From contig NZ_NKHK02000002.1 of NCBI RefSeq assembly GCF_002224245.2, positions 62,001-126,000 on the forward strand: 64,000 bases of DNA, written 5' to 3'. The notes beneath the pieces were generated by a model. It saw only the letters and a list, made by a program, of their open reading frames with translations, ran no database searches and was not told where the DNA came from. The DNA comes from Moraxella sp. VT-16-12 (GTDB lineage: Bacteria; Pseudomonadota; Gammaproteobacteria; Pseudomonadales; Moraxellaceae). A program made the position numbers and the translations under genes. The stretch's first letter is position 1. Each line of letters opens with the position of its first letter. Shown here piece by piece: positions 18,800 to 30,650 of the stretch.

Positions 18800-20236
18800 T
18801 TAAAGCATTAATACTTTAATGTTATCAAAGCCTTTATCTTGTAAATACACCGCTTGAAGTCCACTCATCACGCCTTTTTTGCAGTACAACAGGTAATTTT
18901 TGGTTTTATCCAATTTGTCAAATTCTGTGGCTAATTTATAAAAAGGAATGTGAATGCTTGGCATGGATAATGGTTCATCATCACGCTCATCAAGCGTACG
19001 AATGTCAATCACAACATCATGTTCACCCACAACGCTCACCATCTGTACATCTGGCGTTTGCGTGGTCTGACTGGGGATTTGGCGAATGTCCATCGTCATC
19101 GCCGTATCAATGGCGTGCTGTAACACCGCAAAATCAAATTTGCTTTCAGTGGCAATGAGCTGATGTTCTAGTGCTTTTACCGTCGGCGATTTTGAAATCA
19201 CCCCACAAAACTCAGGCATGGATTTGGCAATGTCTGCTGTACCAATTTTTTCGGCGGTGCTGATTATCTCTGCTTTGTCTTTGGTGATGAGTGGACGTAA
19301 CACCAGCACATCGCTTGCTTTATCTATCATGGCAAGATTGGTCAAAGTTTGGCTTGCCACCTGCCCGAGTGCTTCACCTGTGATGATTGCCCCAATGCGA
19401 TTTTTATGAGCGATTTGGCTTGCCACACGCATCATCATACGTTTTAGCACCACGCCCATTTGACCATCATCAATCTTGGTCAAAATCTCAGCCACCACGG
19501 GCTCAAAATCTACCGTTGTAAAACGCACTTTGTGTGAACTGCTGTATCGCTCCCATAAAGTATAAGCCAACTGCTTTGTGCCAATCTCATGCGTGCGACC
19601 GCCCATATTAAAAAACAAATAATGCACACGACTGCCACGCCTGATAAACTCATAGCTTGCCACACCCGAATCAAAACCACCAGAGATGAGCGACAGCACG
19701 TCTTCTTGGGTACTCATGGGAAACCCGCCCATACCATCAAAGCGTGCTTTGATAAAAAGCAGTTTATCACGCTCAATCTCAATTTTAACAGTAACATCAG
19801 GATTTTTTAGTTGTACTTTGGCAGACTCTACGGCTTGATTGAGTCCACCACCGACATATTGAGCGATTTGCATGGAATTAAATGGGTGTGTGCCACGGCG
19901 TTTGACACGCACACAAAAACTTTTGTCTTTTATGCTGTCTTTGACTTTTGGCAAAACTTGCACAAAAATATCATGCAAATCCACAAAAACAGACTCTTCC
20001 ACTTGTAAAATGTGGTGAATGCCTGAGATACATTGCATTTTTTGTAATAAATCAGGCTGCCTGCTGACGTCTTTATGACGAACTTCAACATAATCCCAAT
20101 GATGTACCACAGCAACGGTTTCGTCTATGGGTTTTAAGACATGACGCAAATTCCCTGCCAAAACCTTGGTAAAACGCTTACGCACGGTGTCGCTTTTCAT
20201 CATGATTTCAGGGTGGAGCTTGATGATGTATTTCAT
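18800..20236 (-). CDS. thiI: tRNA 4-thiouridine / thiamine thiazole sulfurtransferase ThiI
   Basis: ThiI adenylates and thiolates U8 of tRNA and, in the long form, passes sulfur to thiamine synthesis. The start [15 protein letters not shown] at 20236 matches family N-termini; upstream in-frame starts would give an unusual hydrophobic extension. Domains in order are an N-terminal ferredoxin-like domain, THUMP (about 60-165), PP-loop ATPase with [10 protein letters not shown] (near 185), and a C-terminal rhodanese domain with the persulfide cysteine C452 in LLYCKKG. The presence of the rhodanese domain supports both roles. Confidence 0.95.
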   Translation of the reverse strand: MKYIIKLHPEIMMKSDTVRKRFTKVLAGNLRHVLKPIDETVAVVHHWDYVEVRHKDVSRQPDLLQKMQCISGIHHILQVEESVFVDLHDIFVQVLPKVKDSIKDKSFCVRVKRRGTHPFNSMQIAQYVGGGLNQAVESAKVQLKNPDVTVKIEIERDKLLFIKARFDGMGGFPMSTQEDVLSLISGGFDSGVASYEFIRRGSRVHYLFFNMGGRTHEIGTKQLAYTLWERYSSSHKVRFTTVDFEPVVAEILTKIDDGQMGVVLKRMMMRVASQIAHKNRIGAIITGEALGQVASQTLTNLAMIDKASDVLVLRPLITKDKAEIISTAEKIGTADIAKSMPEFCGVISKSPTVKALEHQLIATESKFDFAVLQHAIDTAMTMDIRQIPSQTTQTPDVQMVSVVGEHDVVIDIRTLDERDDEPLSMPSIHIPFYKLATEFDKLDKTKNYLLYCKKGVMSGLQAVYLQDKGFDNIKVLML

Positions 20237-20274
20237 ATAAATCATTAACCAAAAGCTGGCTATTATACACCTTT

Positions 20275-20742
20275 TTATAAAAACCGCCCACAACACGCTT
20301 TAAATTTATCGCCACTACCGCACAGACATGGTTGTTTGTTGGTCAGTCTGATGGGTACAGTTGGGTCAAGAAAATACCAAACATCAGCGATTTTAACAAA
20401 CGCTGACAGCTCATCATGAACGCTTTCACCCTGTCCATCATCAAAATACGCTTTAAAATGCACTTGGGCGTGGCTTTTGCCGATTTTGTGATGGCTGATG
20501 ACACTTAGGCGTGTCCAGTTTGTGCTGTTTGCCCATGATTGCAAGGCAGATTTATCAAGCAAATCCTGCTGACTTGGGACGGTGGTTTTGATGATATAAT
20601 CCACATTTTTTAGACAAAATGCCGAAAATCTTGATTGCATCAACGCTTTGGCAGTGGGCGGATAAACATGGTTGGTGTGATAAGGCTGACAGCAATCTGC
20701 ATAAGGCATCTGGGGATTACAAGGGCAAGGATTGTGGGGCAT
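20275..20742 (-). CDS. ychJ: YchJ-family (UPF0225) SEC-C zinc-binding protein
   Basis: This 155-residue protein has cysteine clusters at both ends: [13 protein letters not shown] at the N-terminus and the SEC-C motif [13 protein letters not shown] at the C-terminus. An NTF2-like middle region lies between them. This is the YchJ architecture. Its function is not established; the SEC-C motif binds zinc and in SecA mediates contact with SecB and ribosomes. It lies 38 bases before the thiI start on the same strand and may be co-transcribed with it. Confidence 0.88.
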   Translation of the reverse strand: MPHNPCPCNPQMPYADCCQPYHTNHVYPPTAKALMQSRFSAFCLKNVDYIIKTTVPSQQDLLDKSALQSWANSTNWTRLSVISHHKIGKSHAQVHFKAYFDDGQGESVHDELSAFVKIADVWYFLDPTVPIRLTNKQPCLCGSGDKFKACCGRFL

Positions 20743-20826
20743 GATTTATCCAAAATAAGTATTTAGCCAGAAATCATCAAGTTAAAACCGTTTTATAAAA
20801 AGTTAAAAACAGCGTAAGCACCCCCA

Positions 20827-23010
20827 TTAATGACAGATTTTATCCAGTAGCATTGCTTGTGCATCATGGACATCATCAACGTGCTGCACCTGATTCCACT
20901 CACCACGCCCATCAAGCTCCCACGCCTGCACATTGTCGTTTAGATAGCTGATAAGCCCATCTTCATAAATCTGTCTAAAAATCTTTTTATCCAAAATCGG
21001 AAATGCCACTTCCACACGATGCAAAAGGTTTCTGTCCATCAAATCTGCGCTAGAACAATAAAGCTTTTCATCGCCATCATTATAAAAATAATACACCCGT
21101 GTGTGCTCCAAAAACCGCCCCACGATAGAACGCACACGAATGTTTTCTGACAGGTCTTTTACCTGTGGGCGCAAACAGCAAATGGAGCGGATAATCAAAT
21201 CAATCTGCACGCCTGCACGACTGGCTTCATAAAGTTTATTAATGATGGCACGCTCGGTGATGGCGTTGCATTTTAGGATAATGCGTCCTTGTTTGCCATT
21301 TTTGACATGATTAATCTCACCATCAATCATACGAATCAGCCCATCATGTAGCGTAAATGGGGCGTGCAGTATCTCATGAGATGGCACAGGTCTACCCATG
21401 CCTGTTAGCTGAGTAAACACACCATGCACATCTTCACAGATTTTTTCATCAGCAGTAAACAGCCCATAATCTGTATAAGCCTTGGCATTACCAGCGTGAT
21501 AGTTGCCTGTGCCTAGATGAGCATAACGGCGGATTTTATCACCTTCACGGCGGACGATGAGCATGAGTTTGGCATGTGTTTTGTAACCAACCACCCCATA
21601 AACCACCACCGCCCCTGCATCTGTGAGCATATTTGCCACGGCGATGTTGCTTGCTTCATCAAATCTGGCACGAAGCTCAATGACCGCGGTAACTTCCTTG
21701 CCGTTTTTGGCTGCTTGACACAAAGCCTGCACAATCTCAGAGTTGGTACCAGAGCGGTAAATGGTTTGCTTAATCGCCAATACATTAGGGTCAGAGCCTG
21801 CTTGCCACAAAAGATTAACCACAGGGTCAAAACGATGATAAGGATGGTGAACCAGCACATCTTGGTTTTTGATGATGTCAAACTTTGAGCGTTTACCTGC
21901 GGTTTTGGCATTTTCCATGCCCAAAAAGGCATCAGGCATGGCGTGATTAAAGGGGGTAAATTTTAGTTCAGGCTTATCAAAACTCACCAACATACGAGTA
22001 AGATTGACAGGTCCATTGACACGGTAAAGCTGACTTTCGTCAAGCTCAAACTCTTTTAATAACAGCTCATACAGCTCTTTTGGACAATTGGTGGTTACTT
22101 CTAGGCGAACCTTGTGTCCAAAACGGCGGTTATCTAGCTCCCCTTCTAAGGCTTTGGCAATGTCATCCACATCATCTGACAAATCAAGGTCAGCATTACG
22201 GGTCAGCCTAAACTGATGACAGCCAGTTACTTTCATGCCCAAAAACAGCTCGCCAACGTGTTCATGAATCACCGCCGACAACATGATGTGGTGTTCTTTA
22301 CCACCCGTCAGCTCATCAGGCAGGCGTATCACACGGGGCAATGAGCGAGGTGCAGGCACGACCGCCAAACTTAAATCTCGCCCAAAAGCATCTTTGCCTT
22401 CTAAGCTAACGATAAAGTTGAGTGATTTATTGACCAGTCTTGGAAATGGGTGAGCAGGGTCAATACTGATGGGCGTCAAAACAGGCAACACTTGATTAAA
22501 AAAGTACTCTTGCATCCATGCTTTTTGGGCATCTGTCAGCTCATGGCGTTTTAGATAGCGAATGTCTGATTTGGCAAGCTGCGGCAAAATGTCTTCATTT
22601 AAAATGCGATACTGCTCTTTGACCGCACGGTGTGCCACTTGACTAATCTCATCTAATAACTCAGAAGGTTTGCGACCATCTAAACTGCTGGTTTTATCGC
22701 CTTGTTTCATCTTTTGGATAAGACCTGCCACACGAATCTCAAAAAATTCGTCCATATTTGACGAAAAAATTGTCAAAAAGAACATACGCTCCAATAACGG
22801 ATAGCGTGGGTTGGTTGCCTGTGCCAGCACTCTGAGCTGAAAACGCAGTGTGGACATATCACGATTGATATAGCACTTTGGTGTAAAGCTGCCTTGTTCG
22901 TCCATCACACAAGACAGTTCATGCAAACCCACAGGGGCAGGCATTTGCCCTAGTACGCTTTGGACGGCCTGATAATCATCGTTTAGGTGGTCTTGGGTGG
23001 TTGTGTTCAT
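20827..23010 (-). CDS. ppk1: Polyphosphate kinase 1
   Basis: Ppk1 makes inorganic polyphosphate from ATP reversibly. Family features are an N-terminal domain starting [17 protein letters not shown], the catalytic histidine region [11 protein letters not shown], and [16 protein letters not shown]. The start at 23010 is chosen because AGGA lies seven bases upstream. It gives 727 residues, while an ATG 27 codons earlier has no ribosome-binding site and adds an unconserved tail. The gene lies 103 bases after mtgA on the same strand, so it may share a transcript with it. Confidence 0.95.
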   Translation of the reverse strand: MNTTTQDHLNDDYQAVQSVLGQMPAPVGLHELSCVMDEQGSFTPKCYINRDMSTLRFQLRVLAQATNPRYPLLERMFFLTIFSSNMDEFFEIRVAGLIQKMKQGDKTSSLDGRKPSELLDEISQVAHRAVKEQYRILNEDILPQLAKSDIRYLKRHELTDAQKAWMQEYFFNQVLPVLTPISIDPAHPFPRLVNKSLNFIVSLEGKDAFGRDLSLAVVPAPRSLPRVIRLPDELTGGKEHHIMLSAVIHEHVGELFLGMKVTGCHQFRLTRNADLDLSDDVDDIAKALEGELDNRRFGHKVRLEVTTNCPKELYELLLKEFELDESQLYRVNGPVNLTRMLVSFDKPELKFTPFNHAMPDAFLGMENAKTAGKRSKFDIIKNQDVLVHHPYHRFDPVVNLLWQAGSDPNVLAIKQTIYRSGTNSEIVQALCQAAKNGKEVTAVIELRARFDEASNIAVANMLTDAGAVVVYGVVGYKTHAKLMLIVRREGDKIRRYAHLGTGNYHAGNAKAYTDYGLFTADEKICEDVHGVFTQLTGMGRPVPSHEILHAPFTLHDGLIRMIDGEINHVKNGKQGRIILKCNAITERAIINKLYEASRAGVQIDLIIRSICCLRPQVKDLSENIRVRSIVGRFLEHTRVYYFYNDGDEKLYCSSADLMDRNLLHRVEVAFPILDKKIFRQIYEDGLISYLNDNVQAWELDGRGEWNQVQHVDDVHDAQAMLLDKICH

Positions 23011-23113
23011 CGTGGTTTCCTGTGTATCTTGTGTATCATATTGCAATGCCTGATAAAGACTTAAACTTAGGGCAGTTTTTTGAAATTTCATCGGTCAATC
23101 CCATCTGACAAGC

Positions 23114-23866
23114 CTATTCTTTTGGTAATGCTGCACTGTCCATACGAGCCAAAATAATGCGTTGTTTGTTACGCAAACGTTGGTTTTGGCGGTTTTTTTG
23201 GTAGTATTTTGGGCGTGGCAAACTACCAATCAACAAAGCGGATTCGGCACGGCTTAATGATTTGGCAGGCTTACCATAATAATGCCATGATGCCGATTCA
23301 ATGCCATAAATGCCTTCGCCAAACTCCACCACATTTAAATACACTTCCAAAATACGTTTTTTTGACCACATCGTTTCCATCATGACCGTAATAATGGCTT
23401 CTTCTGCCTTACGAACATAAGAACGGTGTGATGTCAAAAACAGATTTTTAACCAGCTGTTGGCTGATGGTAGAGCCACCCATAGACACCGCACCTGCTTT
23501 TTCGTTGGCTTTAATGGCTCGCTCCATGCCATCAAAATCAAACCCTTGATGACTGACAAATTTGGCATCTTCACTGACGATGGCGGCTTGCTTAGTGCTT
23601 TTGGCGATTTTATCATAATCCACCCATGTTTGGCGAACTTCTTTGCCTTCCAAGCGGTGCAAGGTCATAAACATGGAATTGGTTACAGGCACATAACGCC
23701 ACACTCCCAACAACAAAGCAATCAGCAAATGAAAACTTAGCACCAACACCAGCACTGGTGCAAGCACATATCGCCACCACCAAGGTGTTTTTTTAGTTGC
23801 TAAGGTGGCAGTTGGGGCAGATTGTGCCTGTTGATTTTTTTTGGCTTTTGCCACTTTTTTACTCAT
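23114..23866 (-). CDS. mtgA: Monofunctional biosynthetic peptidoglycan transglycosylase
   Basis: MtgA is a GT51 glycosyltransferase that polymerises lipid II into glycan strands on the outer face of the inner membrane. The 250-residue protein has a basic Lys/Ala-rich cytoplasmic tail, one membrane helix (about residues 33-55), and the GT51 motifs EDAKFVSHQGFD and GGSTISQQLVKNLFL. There is no penicillin-binding domain. No clear ribosome-binding site is seen, but TATAAT lies close upstream of the ATG, so a very short leader is possible. Confidence 0.95.
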   Translation of the reverse strand: MSKKVAKAKKNQQAQSAPTATLATKKTPWWWRYVLAPVLVLVLSFHLLIALLLGVWRYVPVTNSMFMTLHRLEGKEVRQTWVDYDKIAKSTKQAAIVSEDAKFVSHQGFDFDGMERAIKANEKAGAVSMGGSTISQQLVKNLFLTSHRSYVRKAEEAIITVMMETMWSKKRILEVYLNVVEFGEGIYGIESASWHYYGKPAKSLSRAESALLIGSLPRPKYYQKNRQNQRLRNKQRIILARMDSAALPKE

Positions 23867-24063
23867 AAATGAATTATAATGTGTGATTTTAATCTGATTG
23901 TTTGTTGTGGCATTTAATTAAGCACAATAAGTTTTGACCCACATTCACACCAATAAAAATTAGACAATACCATGTATTATACATCTTTATGGGTCAATCT
24001 CAACCTTTACCGAACCAAAAATAACATTTGCACACTTTTGTGTATCTTTTTATGGTCATCATC

Positions 24064-24432
24064 ATGGATAATAGCAAATTTATCAAATACTTACAACAAT
24101 TATCAACCAACCGTTTTGCTCTAAATGTCCTATCTGGTCATGAGTATCAGGATTTTTTGCACACCTTGCTTGCCCATTTTCATCAGCAAAAGGCAAACCA
24201 GTACTATCTTATTGGCACAGATGGCTGTCATTTATGCGATGACGTCATGACACTTTGTCAGCGTATCGGTCTTAATGTTGCAGCTTTGGAGCTAAGCGAT
24301 GCTGATGATGTGCTGATAGATACGCTTGGGCTGATGATACCGATTTTGGTTACGCCAACAGCCTTGCTCTGCTATCCTTTTGGGGTGATGGATTTGATGG
24401 CGCTACCTGTCATGACCGATAATATGACCTAA
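24064..24432 (+). CDS. Small glutaredoxin/thioredoxin-fold protein with CxxC
   Basis: This 122-residue protein carries a redox-type motif DGCHLCDDV (C55 and C58) followed by a short alpha/beta pattern like a glutaredoxin-family (DUF836-type) fold. The N-terminal 45 residues are an extra helical segment. The start is uncertain: ATG codons at 24052 and 24064 both lack a good ribosome-binding site. It is divergent from mtgA and alone. The specific role is unknown. 24433-24706 is AT-rich non-coding sequence that presumably carries the lldP promoter. Confidence 0.75.
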   Translation: MDNSKFIKYLQQLSTNRFALNVLSGHEYQDFLHTLLAHFHQQKANQYYLIGTDGCHLCDDVMTLCQRIGLNVAALELSDADDVLIDTLGLMIPILVTPTALLCYPFGVMDLMALPVMTDNMT

Positions 24433-24706
24433 ATAATAAAAATAATAATTATCAAATAATAAAATAAATCATTATTAAAATTAAATATCTATTTGAAAAA
24501 TATCATAATTTTATAAAAATTTTTTAGCTATTTTTGGTTTAATTTAGTTTTAATTGTTGCAAAATTTTACAATACTCTATTTATTTTTAGTAAATAAAAC
24601 AGTAAAATCTCGCCTTTGAAACTCATCTGATACATTCACATCATTTGAGACTGATAAACATACATTTCATCACGTTTATTTGCCTGATGGCAAACAAGGA
24701 GTGTTT

Positions 24707-26464
24707 ATGCTTACCTTTTTGGCACTGTTGCCAATTTTGATTGTGTTTTTATTACTGGTGGTCATGCGACTGCCCGCCAAAGTTGCCATGCCTGTGGCGT
24801 ATGTGGCAACCGCCTTATTATCGCTGTTTGTCTGGCAGACTGCTGGCAATCAGGTGGCAGCCGCCACCATTCATGGCGTATTAACCGCCATCAACGTTCT
24901 GTTCATCGTCTTTACGGCAGTATTGCTATTAAATACCCTAAAAGAAAGCGGGGCAATTGTCGCCATTCGTCAGGGCTTTATGGGCATCTCGCCTGACCGC
25001 CGTGTACAAGTCATCATCGTAGCGTGGCTGTTTGGCTCGCTGATTGAAGGCTCAACAGGCTGGGGCACGCCATCAGCGGTTGGTGCACCGCTACTGCTAG
25101 CTCTTGGCTTTCCTGCGATGGCGTGTGTGATGGCGATTTTGATGATTCAATCCACACCTGTCTCCTATGGGGCGGTTGGCACACCCATTCTTATTGGTGT
25201 GCAATCAGGGCTTGAAAATAAAGAAGACGTTGCAGGGGCGATTGCCAACCAAGGCATTGAATTTAGCCAATACATTAACCAAATCGGAGCAAATGTTGCC
25301 TTTGTACACTCCATCGTGGGCTTTTTGATTCCGCTACTAATTTGCTGTTTTTTAACCAGATTTTTTGGAGCAAAACGCTCGTTCCGTCAAGGCTTTGAAG
25401 CCCTACCCTTTGCCATTTTTGCAGGACTTGCCTTTACCATACCCTATTATTTGACTGCCAAATTTGTTGGTCCTGAACTGCCATCTTTGGTGGGTGCGAT
25501 GATTGGTTTGGCGATTGTGGTGCCTGCTGCCAAAATGGGCTTTTTAACCCCCAAAACAACTTTTGATTTTGAGCATCGTGATAACTGGGAAGAAGAGTGG
25601 AAAGGCTCGCTTGCTCCTGCCAACATTGATGTCAATGAAAAAGCCAAATTTGGCGTGTTAAAAGCGTTTTCGCCTTATTTGTTGGTGATTGGCATTTTGA
25701 TTGCCACTCGGACGATTAAACCTTTAAAAGACTGGCTAAATAACAATCTGGTCATCACGTTCAGCAACATCTTAGACACTTCCATTACCAACAAAACTCA
25801 ACTGCTTTACTCACCTGCGGCAACTTTGCTTTTGGTGTCCATCATTTGTATCTTTTTGTTTGGCATGAAAGGCGATGCCATTAAAAAAAGCTGGAAAGAC
25901 TCAGGGATTACCATGCTGGCGGCCGCTCCTGCGTTGCTATTTTCCATACCAATGGTACAGGTGTTCATCAACTCTGGCACGCCTGCTGATGTTGCCGAGC
26001 CAATCCTTGCCATGCCAAAAGTCTTGGCAGCTGGTGCAGCAAGTGTCTTTGCAGGGGCATGGCCACTGGTGTCGCCTTGGATTGGGGCGTTGGGTGCATT
26101 TATCGCAGGCTCTAACACCGTCTCCAACATGATGTTTGCACACTTTCAATGGAGCACTGCCGCTCAAATTGGGCTTGATGCTGTTGGTGCGTCCAAAGTG
26201 GTCTCCCTACAAGCCGTTGGGGGTGCAGCAGGTAACATGATTAGTGTACACAACGTCGTTGCCGCTTGTGCGGTGGTTGGTATGATTAACAAAGAAGGCT
26301 TAATCATTCGCAAAACACTCATCGCCATGACTTATTACTGCGTACAAGCAGGTTTGATTGGTATGGCATTCACCTTTAATCCCACATGGTGGATAGCAGC
26401 GATTATTTGGCCTGTTGTGGTTTTTGGTGGACTTAGTATGTTGGGCAAGGGCAAAAACGCCTAA
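24707..26464 (+). CDS. lldP: L-lactate permease LldP
   Basis: LldP is a lactate/glycolate:proton symporter in the inner membrane. The 585-residue protein has about 13-14 helices and the family segment [19 protein letters not shown] near residue 115. The C-terminal conserved [20 protein letters not shown] is also present. AAGGAG lies six bases before the ATG at 24707, so an upstream in-frame start is rejected. It is followed by a terminator and then lldD, with no lldR regulator gene between or beside them. Confidence 0.95.
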   Translation: MLTFLALLPILIVFLLLVVMRLPAKVAMPVAYVATALLSLFVWQTAGNQVAAATIHGVLTAINVLFIVFTAVLLLNTLKESGAIVAIRQGFMGISPDRRVQVIIVAWLFGSLIEGSTGWGTPSAVGAPLLLALGFPAMACVMAILMIQSTPVSYGAVGTPILIGVQSGLENKEDVAGAIANQGIEFSQYINQIGANVAFVHSIVGFLIPLLICCFLTRFFGAKRSFRQGFEALPFAIFAGLAFTIPYYLTAKFVGPELPSLVGAMIGLAIVVPAAKMGFLTPKTTFDFEHRDNWEEEWKGSLAPANIDVNEKAKFGVLKAFSPYLLVIGILIATRTIKPLKDWLNNNLVITFSNILDTSITNKTQLLYSPAATLLLVSIICIFLFGMKGDAIKKSWKDSGITMLAAAPALLFSIPMVQVFINSGTPADVAEPILAMPKVLAAGAASVFAGAWPLVSPWIGALGAFIAGSNTVSNMMFAHFQWSTAAQIGLDAVGASKVVSLQAVGGAAGNMISVHNVVAACAVVGMINKEGLIIRKTLIAMTYYCVQAGLIGMAFTFNPTWWIAAIIWPVVVFGGLSMLGKGKNA

Positions 26465-26484
26465 TTTTGATTGACCGCCACGTT

Positions 26485-26520
26485 AAAAAGGATTTGTTCA
26501 ATGTGTGCAAATCCTTTTTT
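26485..26520 (+). terminator. Intrinsic terminator after lldP
   Basis: AAAAAGGATTTG pairs perfectly with CAAATCCTTTTT around an eleven-base loop and runs into T. It separates lldP from lldD, so lldD is probably at least partly transcribed from its own promoter. Confidence 0.87.
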
Positions 26521-26549
26521 AGCAAATAACGAACATAATTTACACAGAC

Positions 26550-26579
26550 TTGACAAATGTCATCATAGAGCAATATTCA
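26550..26579 (+). promoter_or_regulatory. Possible lldD promoter
   Basis: A perfect -35 hexamer TTGACA (26550-26555) is followed after 18 bases by TATTCA, a weak -10. It lies between the lldP terminator and lldD, where a promoter is expected. Confidence 0.35.
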
Positions 26580-26635
26580 ACAAACTTCAAAAGTATTGTA
26601 GAATATTTACATTTATCCGAAAATAAGGTGCACTC

Positions 26636-27844
26636 ATGACCGATTTAAGCAAAATGACCGAAATTGAAGATTTACGCCGAGTTGCCCAGCGTAAAGTCCC
26701 CCGTATGTTTTATGATTATGTGGACTCAGGCTCTTGGACACAAACCACCTACCGCAACAACGAAACCGACTTTGACCGCATCAAACTGCGTCAGCGTGTG
26801 CTGGTAGATATGGAAGGTCGCTCGCTTGCCACTCAGATGATAGGGCAAGACGTACATATGCCAGTGGCGATTGCTCCTACGGGTTTTACGGGCATGATGT
26901 GGGCAGATGGCGAGATTCACGCCGCTCGTGCTGCCGAAAAATTTGGCATTCCTTTTTCGCTGTCTACCATGAGTATTTGCTCCATTGAAGATGTGGCTGA
27001 AAACACCACCAAACCTTTTTGGTTTCAGCTCTATGTCATGAAAGACAAAAAATTCATGGAAAACCTAATTCGCCGTGCCAAAGACGCCAAATGTTCAGCA
27101 CTGATTTTGACCGCTGACTTACAGGTGCTTGGACAACGCCACAAAGACATCAAAAACGGTTTGTCAGCACCACCCAAGCCCACACTTGCCAACATCATCA
27201 ACCTAATGACCAAGCCTGAATGGTGCTTTAATATGCTTGGCACAAAACGCCATACCTTTCGTAATATCGTGGGTCATGCCGAAGGTGTGGGCGATTTGTC
27301 CAGTCTGTCATCTTGGACGGCTGAGCAGTTTGACCCCAGCCTAAACTGGGACGATGTGGCACGCATCAAAGAGCTGTGGGGCGGTAAACTCATCATCAAA
27401 GGCATCATGGAGCCAGAAGATGCCATTTTGGCCGCCAAAAGCGGGGCAGATGCGATGGTGATTTCAAACCACGGCGGTCGCCAGCTAGATGGCGCACCAA
27501 GCTCAATCGCCGCCCTATCCGACTGCGTGCAGGCAGTACAAGCCGAAAACTCAAATTGTGAAATCTGGCTAGATAGTGGCATTCGCTCAGGTCAAGACGT
27601 ATTAAAAGCCATCGCCCTAGGGGCAAAAGGCACGATGATTGGGCGTTCATTTTTGTATGGGCTAGGAGCGTATGGCGAAGATGGCGTACGCCGTGCCTTA
27701 GAAATCATCTACAAAGAATGCGACATCACCATGGCGTTTTGTGGTCATACCAACATCAATACCGTTAATACTGACATTTTTGTCAAAGGCACTTATGAAA
27801 ACTTAAAAGTTGCCGACCCGCATGTCAGCCCCATTCGTTGGTAA
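26636..27844 (+). CDS. lldD: FMN-dependent L-lactate dehydrogenase
   Basis: LldD oxidises L-lactate to pyruvate at the membrane and feeds electrons to quinone. The 402-residue protein is a TIM-barrel of the alpha-hydroxyacid oxidase family. The signature SNHGGRQLDGAPSS near residue 280 carries the catalytic histidine and arginine, and LTADLQVLGQRHKD and LDSGIRSGQDVLKA are FMN-site segments. Together with lldP it allows growth on host lactate. Confidence 0.94.
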   Translation: MTDLSKMTEIEDLRRVAQRKVPRMFYDYVDSGSWTQTTYRNNETDFDRIKLRQRVLVDMEGRSLATQMIGQDVHMPVAIAPTGFTGMMWADGEIHAARAAEKFGIPFSLSTMSICSIEDVAENTTKPFWFQLYVMKDKKFMENLIRRAKDAKCSALILTADLQVLGQRHKDIKNGLSAPPKPTLANIINLMTKPEWCFNMLGTKRHTFRNIVGHAEGVGDLSSLSSWTAEQFDPSLNWDDVARIKELWGGKLIIKGIMEPEDAILAAKSGADAMVISNHGGRQLDGAPSSIAALSDCVQAVQAENSNCEIWLDSGIRSGQDVLKAIALGAKGTMIGRSFLYGLGAYGEDGVRRALEIIYKECDITMAFCGHTNINTVNTDIFVKGTYENLKVADPHVSPIRW

Positions 27845-27845
27845 T

Positions 27846-27873
27846 AAAAAACCCAGTCAATGACTGGGTTTTA
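27846..27873. terminator. Bidirectional terminator between lldD and znuD
   Basis: AAAACCCAGT pairs with ACTGGGTTTT around CAATG, directly between two convergent stop codons, with T or A runs on both sides. Confidence 0.88.
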
Positions 27874-27875
27874 TT

Positions 27876-30605
27876 TTAAAACTTGACTGTCAAACCAAGC
27901 GTTACATTACGCCCCATTTGTGGCACATAAGGCAAAAATGAGTTGTGAATATAAATTTTTTCATTGAGCAGGTTATTGGCTCTAAGTGATAAAGTATAAT
28001 CCACATTTTTCCACATATTGTCATAATCCACACCCACATTGAGCAAATTATAGCCTGCCGTTTTATTTTCTACCACTAAGCGTGGCTGCATGGCAAGCGG
28101 ATTGTCTGGATTGACATAATCTTTGATTTCACATTCATCATCATCTCGCTGACAACCAGCCGGTGTACGTAGCTCTGGCTTGATGGCAATGGTAGAAGTA
28201 AAGACACGTTTTTGAGAAAAGATATGGCTAAACTCTAAATTGGCTGACCATTTATCATTTAGATAACCCTGCCAACGAAATCCTAAACGACTCGGCGGAA
28301 TACGTGGTGCATTTGTAGCGGGACGCTCCAACATATCTGTACTTAATTTAGCCGGATACACCAAAACACAAATATCAGGAGCATCTTTGATGTCTTCTTT
28401 ACTACAACTTGGGTCTAATGCCACAGTTGGTGGGGCGACTGGTTGATTTAAAAAGCTGACACACTTACTTAAATCACCACCTCTTAGCAAACATTCACCA
28501 TCAATGCTATCTTCATCTAAAATAGGGTCTTTATCATAAAAGTTTTTACCAATCACGGGTTTTAAAGCACCAATTTTGCCACGCACCATATCACCAAATA
28601 ACGTAAAGCTATGATTAGGATTAAGATGATAAGTTAGTTCACCCTCCAAACCGTAAATCTTAGCAGTAGTTTGATTATAACGGCGTAGATATAAATTGCC
28701 TTCTTTTTCTATATTTTCATTAAAAATATAGTTGTCAAAGTCGCTATAATAACCGCTTGCCTTATAATCAAATTTATTACCTGTATGAGCAATGCCAATC
28801 TCGTAGTTATTAGATTTTTCTTTGGTTAGATTTTTATTACCATGCTCAAATGAACTGGTCGCTAAATGTCTCCCTTGATAATACAACTCCATTGGTGATG
28901 GAATGCGTTCATTATGCGAATAGCTCAGTGATAAACGATGTTTATTTGTCATATCCCACAGTACCGTGGTGGCATAAGAAAAAGCATTTTGCTTGTATGG
29001 GCTTAAATCTGGATGCTGTGGCACATACAGACTTGGTCTAGCTGGATCCTTAAAGTGATTTAAAGCGTGTTGCAACAGATAATCACTATACTCAATGGGG
29101 GTTTTTTGTTTTTCATAACGTGCGGCTGCCTCTAAGGTAATATTACCAAATTTCGCTTGTTCTAACCCAAAAAAGCTCAAGCTTTTGTTTGTGTTTGGTA
29201 CCAATAAATAAGGTCTGTACTGATTGATATTGTCATGTAATGCCTTGTCATAGGCTGCCCCAGATTCAAAATGACTTGGCAACAATACTTCACCTGCACT
29301 AGATTTTTGAGTTTGATATTGCACACCAAAGACGCCTCTTAAACGGCTGGTTGGGGTGTGATAAAACTCCAAACGACTATTGATGCCCTTTTTAGTAAAG
29401 ATAGAACTGGCACTGCCTTTATCTACTGTTGTATCACGCTCAGCGGATTTTTTATTATTGGGATCTTGAACATTACCAGGGTCTTTTTCATCATGATAAT
29501 AATCAGCGTAAGTCAAGCTTAACTTAATTTTATCCAAACCTTTGATGGGATAATTCAGCTCGCCACGCACATCATAACGGTCAGTTTTCATATCAATCCA
29601 AGGACTGTCATGCTCATGATTGATAGGCACACCTGTTGGATTGTTAATGCTAGGTTCATCATGATTGTGCTGACAATGAGTATGTGGATTGTCGTTGATG
29701 TCCTCATCAGTCATCAAATGTGGATAAATGGGAATATAGTAACGCCCAGATCCGTACCAACGAATAAAGTGCTCTTGATTACTATTACAATGAATGTGAC
29801 CTGGAATGCCATATTTGTCTTCACGGCGACTATAAGATGCACCAACAAAGCCCTTATCAGCAACATAAGACACCCCAACAGTTGCCACAGTTGATTTATT
29901 ATCACTACCCGGCAAATAGTCTAAGACCTTATCCGCTTGAAAATGTGGCACTTCATATTCATTAGCACGACGACTCAAACCCTCTACCCTAACAGCAATA
30001 TTTTCACCCACTCCAAAGTTGATACCTGCCGTAACCAGTTTTTCGTCACTGTTGGTATTATAACGCAACATTGCTTCGCCATCAGTTTTTTGCAATACTC
30101 CACCTGCTGGCATCGCTGATGGAATACGACCATCCACCACGTTCACCACCCCTGCCATAGAAGCGGTGCTATATAGTAAAGTGGGAGCACCACGCACCAA
30201 CTCCACTCGCTCTGCCAGTAGGGTATCTGCGGCAACCACATGGTCAGGCGACATGGATGACACATCAATCACGTCTGTGCCATTTTGTAAAATCTTGACG
30301 CGTACGCCATCTTGACCACGAATCACAGGGGCAGATGCACCACCCCCAAAAGGATTACTGTGCACGCCAAGCTCATCGGACAAAGCGTTGCCGAGCGTTG
30401 CCGAGCGATGTTTTAATTTCGCTTTACTCACCGTGGTGTCGCTGGCTTTTTTACTATCTTTAAAGACAAAACCTGAATTGCTTTGTGTGTCTTGCAAAGT
30501 CGCCACCAAGACATCTAGCACCACATTTGGTTCATCTTCTGTCTGTGCCATGGCAGACATGGCAAAGACACTACATATGGCACAAACCAATGGTTTTTTA
30601 ATCAT
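27876..30605 (-). CDS. znuD: ZnuD-type TonB-dependent outer-membrane zinc receptor
   Basis: The start at 30605 gives a clean signal peptide (MIKKPLVCAIC to AMA, about 20 residues) and has GGGGTG upstream; the longer in-frame extension is hydrophobic noise. The plug domain has FGGGASAPVIRGQDG and RVELVRGAPTLLYS. His/Asp-rich loops (HIHCNSNQEHF, HTHCQHNHDEP and YPHLMTDEDINDN) match the zinc-binding loops of Neisseria ZnuD. The protein is 909 residues and ends in VKF, a barrel signal. It should import zinc into the periplasm using TonB. The promoter carries Zur-like sites, which supports zinc control. Confidence 0.92.
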   Translation of the reverse strand: MIKKPLVCAICSVFAMSAMAQTEDEPNVVLDVLVATLQDTQSNSGFVFKDSKKASDTTVSKAKLKHRSATLGNALSDELGVHSNPFGGGASAPVIRGQDGVRVKILQNGTDVIDVSSMSPDHVVAADTLLAERVELVRGAPTLLYSTASMAGVVNVVDGRIPSAMPAGGVLQKTDGEAMLRYNTNSDEKLVTAGINFGVGENIAVRVEGLSRRANEYEVPHFQADKVLDYLPGSDNKSTVATVGVSYVADKGFVGASYSRREDKYGIPGHIHCNSNQEHFIRWYGSGRYYIPIYPHLMTDEDINDNPHTHCQHNHDEPSINNPTGVPINHEHDSPWIDMKTDRYDVRGELNYPIKGLDKIKLSLTYADYYHDEKDPGNVQDPNNKKSAERDTTVDKGSASSIFTKKGINSRLEFYHTPTSRLRGVFGVQYQTQKSSAGEVLLPSHFESGAAYDKALHDNINQYRPYLLVPNTNKSLSFFGLEQAKFGNITLEAAARYEKQKTPIEYSDYLLQHALNHFKDPARPSLYVPQHPDLSPYKQNAFSYATTVLWDMTNKHRLSLSYSHNERIPSPMELYYQGRHLATSSFEHGNKNLTKEKSNNYEIGIAHTGNKFDYKASGYYSDFDNYIFNENIEKEGNLYLRRYNQTTAKIYGLEGELTYHLNPNHSFTLFGDMVRGKIGALKPVIGKNFYDKDPILDEDSIDGECLLRGGDLSKCVSFLNQPVAPPTVALDPSCSKEDIKDAPDICVLVYPAKLSTDMLERPATNAPRIPPSRLGFRWQGYLNDKWSANLEFSHIFSQKRVFTSTIAIKPELRTPAGCQRDDDECEIKDYVNPDNPLAMQPRLVVENKTAGYNLLNVGVDYDNMWKNVDYTLSLRANNLLNEKIYIHNSFLPYVPQMGRNVTLGLTVKF

Positions 30606-30650
30606 ATCACACCCCAAATCCAACAATATAGACAAAATATTAACAAAAAT